Assembly: GCA_946807835.1 (NCBI GenBank)
Contig: OX327711.1
Span: 16,775,501 to 16,839,500 of the forward strand
Length of the DNA stretch: 64,000 nt
Origin: Ailanthus altissimus
Lineage: Eukaryota; Streptophyta; Magnoliopsida; Sapindales; Simaroubaceae
Direction: 5' to 3'
The notes below the pieces were generated by a model. It ran no database searches. It was not told the DNA's origin and saw only the letters and a program-made list of their open reading frames with translations. The first letter of the stretch is position 1. Every line of letters starts with the position of its first letter. Below are positions 59,950 to 64,000 of this stretch, piece after piece. The translations under genes were made by a program, and so were the position numbers.

Positions 59950-61787
59950 TTTTACATGGATTTTGAGTTCATAGTTACCTGGATATCTAACAAATAGAGA
60001 AATTTCCATGGGTCGTTTATCATCTTTTGCCTGTATAGAACTAGGAATTAGAAATAAGGTATATGGAGAAAAGAAAATTATGGCAAGTTGCTTGCTGAAA
60101 GGGCTTTGCAATTGTAAGTCTCTGCTTTCGAGGAAATTTACAGTTCGTTTTTCCTTTGGTCTTCACAAATTAAGTACCTGAGGTTGAAGTTGGTTGTAGC
60201 AATAATTGTTCTATACTTGCCTGATTGCTCAATGACCATAATGTTCACAAAGATTGTTTGCCTCCATTGTTGAATTTCAAGCTTTAGTCATGAACTAAAA
60301 TAAAATATGATGGTGTGCGAGTGTGACTATAAACCTTTCTGTACGAATATTAGCATTTTTATGTAGACCTTCTGAAAACTTAATTTTGATTTTGAGATGG
60401 CATTGAGAGTGTTACAAGTAACAAAATTATAGTTTAAAGTGCGTTGCCCTGTTGATTGCATGGGCATGTTTCATGTTTCAAATTATTCGCCAACAGAACT
60501 AGAAAGCCGTACAAGCACTTCTACAAATGCCCTTGATTGTGGAGTCGAGAATGAAACGGTTAAATCGCTATTCTTGAAGAAGCTTTATTTAGTGTGCTCC
60601 ACATGCAAGCAACTTATTTATTTAACTCCCATTTGTTGGGCAACATGTGAACCTGAACAAAGTTATTGAACTTCAATATGGCCAACTGCACGTTCTCCTG
60701 CCAACGTGGAACAATTAGCACCCTCCTTTTTGGACCGACCATATATCAGATATTCTTTACTGAATTAAAAATGTTGTTACATGCACTTTATCTTGTGCAT
60801 TTTACATGATCTGTAAAATGACGTTTCGTATTTGTCTCCTTATATCAAGCATTAAATGTGAGGGACTGCTCACATTTGTAATTTAAGTTGAAAGCCTATT
60901 TTATTATATTACCCCGGCGAAACGCGGTGCGGCGACGCGTTGCGAGTAGATATTTTTTTTTAATATCTCTATACCATTTTCTATGTGGACGAGGAGAAAA
61001 GCCAATCCTTTTTGTTTGTCTTGAATTTCGTCCGTTTGAGGCCAGCCCAGCAAGTAAAGTAACCGTCTGGGAGAAAGCTTAGCTAATGCACGGAGCTCTT
61101 GACTTATTACTTTATGTCGACCTTTGTTCGGATTCATACTTTGAAATGAAAATCATCAACTGATTGGATAGGCTTTGTTACTTTTCCCACGGCATGTACT
61201 ACATGGTAAAACTTTAGATGTTATATTCTTTTTTGTTTGTTATAAAGATATTGTGATTGTCATAAAATAGAAGTATTAAAAATATAAAAGAAAAAAATTA
61301 CGCTGTCATCAATACTTATTAATTATTAAATATTTTAAGTACAAATTTAATTTAATTTAATTATTATAATTTTAAAATTAAATTATAAAAAAAAAACACT
61401 TTTATATCAATGGATTGTAAGAGTAAGTTAATGTAAGTTTTTCAAAAATTGAGCTGTAAATTTGTATGTTATTTTGTGTTTCATTAAATGAACGAATTGA
61501 GATGGTACACGTGGGCATGTTTGGTTCCAACTCCAAGAAAGAAAAAGGTGAAAGATTTAAGAATTAACTGTCACGTGCATGCAAAGCATGAAACATACGG
61601 GAAAAGAATTGGAGAAAAATTTCATCAGTGGTGGGACCATCTTGTGGGACCATCGACTTCGACTCGATTCAAGAAGCTTGGTTGGACTTGGACTTGGACC
61701 TGGACCGGACATAGAAATATGAACCACTTTGTCGTTTGTGGGGCCAAAATGTGGACCTTATCATTAAACATCTTAGCTCCGGCTTAG
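59950..61787. other. SPHK1 3' flank, no further gene supported
   Basis: The first few hundred bases should be SPHK1 3' UTR. A short frame at 60439-60669 has no ATG-supported, recognisable product. A GC-rich patch at 60912-60946 (cggcgaaacgcggtgcggcg) stands out against AT-rich surroundings but does not fold as a tRNA. A few ttggac hexamers repeat at 61681-61705. Confidence 0.5.
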
Positions 61788-63701
61788 GAGAAATGTTATT
61801 TTTGTCCCTGATGAATAGGGTATTTATCTTAAAGGTCTTTCAATTTTTTAAAACCTCATTTTAATCTTCGCCGTTATGACAGTAACGTTAAAAATTGAAT
61901 TTTGAAAAGCAAATATGTACTTTGATCTTTGTATTTTAAATTTTAATTTTTAAATTGAAAAAAATGAAGGGACTTTTACTGTTTGAAAAGTCAAAAGAGC
62001 AGTCAATTAATGCTCGTTAGAATTTACCCCATTAAAATTTGGAGACTCGTCAAAAATGAAAACTCAAAAGAATCCTTCATCTTCATCTTCGTTTTCTCCA
62101 TTTTGTTTAAAAATCCAAAAGAATGCAAGCACAAAGAAGGTGATCTAGTTGGCCTACCAACTCTTTCAAATGTGTGTGGGGATGAAAAACTTAATGGGCG
62201 TAATAGAAAGTGGCTCAATTTCTGCACTAAGCAATCTTGAGGATACCCTTAAATCTGAACAGAAAGTACATTACTTGCTTATTACTAGTTGCTTATATGT
62301 GCTCGTGCTCTCCCAACGTGTTCCCTTACATCTAATTCCATTATAGATGGATTGAACAATCTTAAATATTCACCCATAAATATACATCTTGTTCTTGTAT
62401 CGGGACTCTAAACCCACATTTGCCTACGCATTGATAGGAAGTATATTACTTGCTTGGGTTTCTACATGTTGTATCCTAAAAGTTATTCTTTGTTTCCCAC
62501 CATATTAGGCTCTTCCTGATACGCAAGGTGAAAGATAAGATCAGAATCAGGAGGCAGTTTGCCGACACAACATCAACAAGGGCAAGTCCTTGTGGTTTTG
62601 GTGGTGGAAACTGGATCTTAAGCTGACCGATTATGCCAATCGACAACACTAGTATTGATGGTAAGATAGAAAATCAATGGTAGATTGAAAGGAAAGTGTA
62701 TGAAGATCCATAATTCTCTAATGCCACCATGAATTTTTTTTTTCTTTTGGTCCGGTTAGGACTTATTGTTTTATTTGGAGATATAATCTTGACTTAAAAA
62801 TCAAATTAAGAGACAAGGATGCAGAGCCAGTGCTAATTTTAATAATTTTGGGAGTGATGGTCCATAATGATGCAATGATTCAAATAAAATTAAGATAAAT
62901 GACATTTGAACTTCTTGTTATAGTAAAGTGACAAATTATTCACTTTATTTTTAAAATTATTTATTTTCATTTTATTTTGATAATTTTTTTTATTAAATTT
63001 GATAGAGGTATTTATTTTTTAAACTTTTTATTGTTATCAATCGACATTATTGATAATTTTTAGTTTTATTCAATTTAAAAATAGATAATTTTATCAAATT
63101 TAACAAAAAAATAATAAAAAATAAGTGAAAGTAGGCAATTTAAATCTTTTTTCCGTAAGAAATAAAGAATTTACTAGTTTTGGAATCCGATGCTACATTG
63201 TTACTTAATATCTTAAGGGATAAACTTTATTAAAATAAAATAAGTAAATTATCAATTTTACTATGACATGGATTTAAATGTTATTTTTTAATAAAGGATT
63301 ACAATAGTAAAAATTGATAAGATCTAAATAAAAGTATTTTAATATTAAAGGTATACTCATTTTTTTTGTCTTATTCACTTATGTGAGAGTATTTATATAA
63401 TCTCATATTTTTAATTTGACTTTATTTGATTATTTATGGGTATTTCAGTACATATACTTTACTTTTATCTTATTTAATTAATTGAGACTATTTTTATAAT
63501 TTTATATTCTTCAGCCTGGCCAATTAGCTCCAAACATTGGCCAATTGTAACAGCAAGTGTATTATTGTAAAAGCATTTAAAAAATAAATATGTAACAAAA
63601 AAGTCATAATTGTAGAGACTAAAATGGTATTTTTTTTTTTTAAATGCAAGACCTTTAAGGTAAATATCATATTCATCAACGGTAAGAATGACATTTCTCT
63701 C
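61788..63701. mobile_element. TIR transposon of ~1.9 kb, possibly MULE-like
   Basis: The two ends are inverted copies over about 95-100 bp. Left: agaaatgttatttttgtccc, then tgatgaat, then cttaaaggtctt, cattttaatctt and ttatgac. The reverse complement of the right end gives agaaatgtcattcttaccg, tgatgaat, cttaaaggtctt, cattttagtctc and ttatgac at the same spacing. No transposase found. The interior has a less A-rich stretch (62020-62640) with several short frames that could be a captured gene piece. Target duplication not resolved by eye. Confidence 0.6.
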
Positions 63702-64000
63702 AATCCTTAACATTACTGACTACATACCAATTAAAAAAAAATTCACACAAAAAATTAAAACATAATTTAATAATTTAAACGAATAGTTCAAACTTCATTT
63801 TTTTTTAAAGAATGATAATATTATAAATATAAATTAATTATACAACCTCATTCATATTAATTGATATAGTATGATAAAATTATTAGTTATTATTATATAT
63901 ATTTATTTTTTTAGAACGTTGTTATTATATTTATTACAAAACGATATAATAAATTTAAATGATTTAAACTTGTAGTTATAATTTTATTAATTTTAAAATA
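63702..64000. other. AT-rich right edge
   Basis: Almost entirely A/T runs; nothing recognised. Confidence 0.6.

Noticed and set aside
60439..60669. 76-codon frame downstream of SPHK1
   Set aside because: No recognisable product, no promoter context, and it lies in the 3' flank of SPHK1.

Overview
This is a nuclear window from a flowering plant, most likely a eudicot. The evidence is intron-rich plant genes (APC4, CBP60, a NOL12/RRP17-type gene, sphingosine kinase, an F-box/FBD gene), a nuclear tRNA-Asp, AT-rich intergenic DNA and several plant transposon families. I cannot fix the species from sequence alone.

Layout. 1-2250 holds an F-box/LRR gene on the minus strand. 2742-9183 is an old LTR element (A) with roughly 1 kb LTRs and a decayed 'putative gypsy-type transposon' gene lying antisense to it. 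About 9330-10055 is a TIR element. 10289-19830 is a very young LTR element (C): 2851-bp LTRs that look identical, a 5-bp target duplication, an initiator-Met tRNA primer site and a polypurine tract. It lacks a visible gag-pol. Instead it carries two intact antisense genes, a full-length intronless LOG (cytokinin-activating enzyme) and an unidentified 397-residue protein, each with a TATA box about 60 bp upstream. 19.9-22.2 kb is a CACTA (En/Spm) remnant with one exon repeated four times. 22.2-26.9 kb is AT-rich DNA with an F-box pseudogene. 26918-27168 holds a broken and an intact tRNA-Asp gene.

From 27.5 to 44.6 kb lies a conserved genic block. APC4 (+, 19 exons) converges on CBP60 (-, 8 exons), which is followed by a NOL12/RRP17-like gene (-, 4 exons). 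45.2-52.8 kb is a second old LTR element (B), related to A, again with an antisense cargo gene; its 3' LTR has a triplicated 437-bp block. 53.9-59.9 kb is SPHK1 (+, 10 exons) with a pogo-like transposon in intron 7. The right end, 61.8-63.7 kb, is a roughly 1.9-kb transposon with long inverted repeats.

How it fits together. The host genes are housekeeping or signalling genes with no obvious joint pathway. The most notable content is in the repeats: three LTR elements of two lineages all carry cargo genes antisense to element transcription. In the young one the cargo is an intact, apparently promoter-equipped LOG gene that could in principle still be expressed. Exon joins were deduced by eye from GT/AG sites and reading-frame continuity. 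Totals for all five multi-exon genes divide by three.
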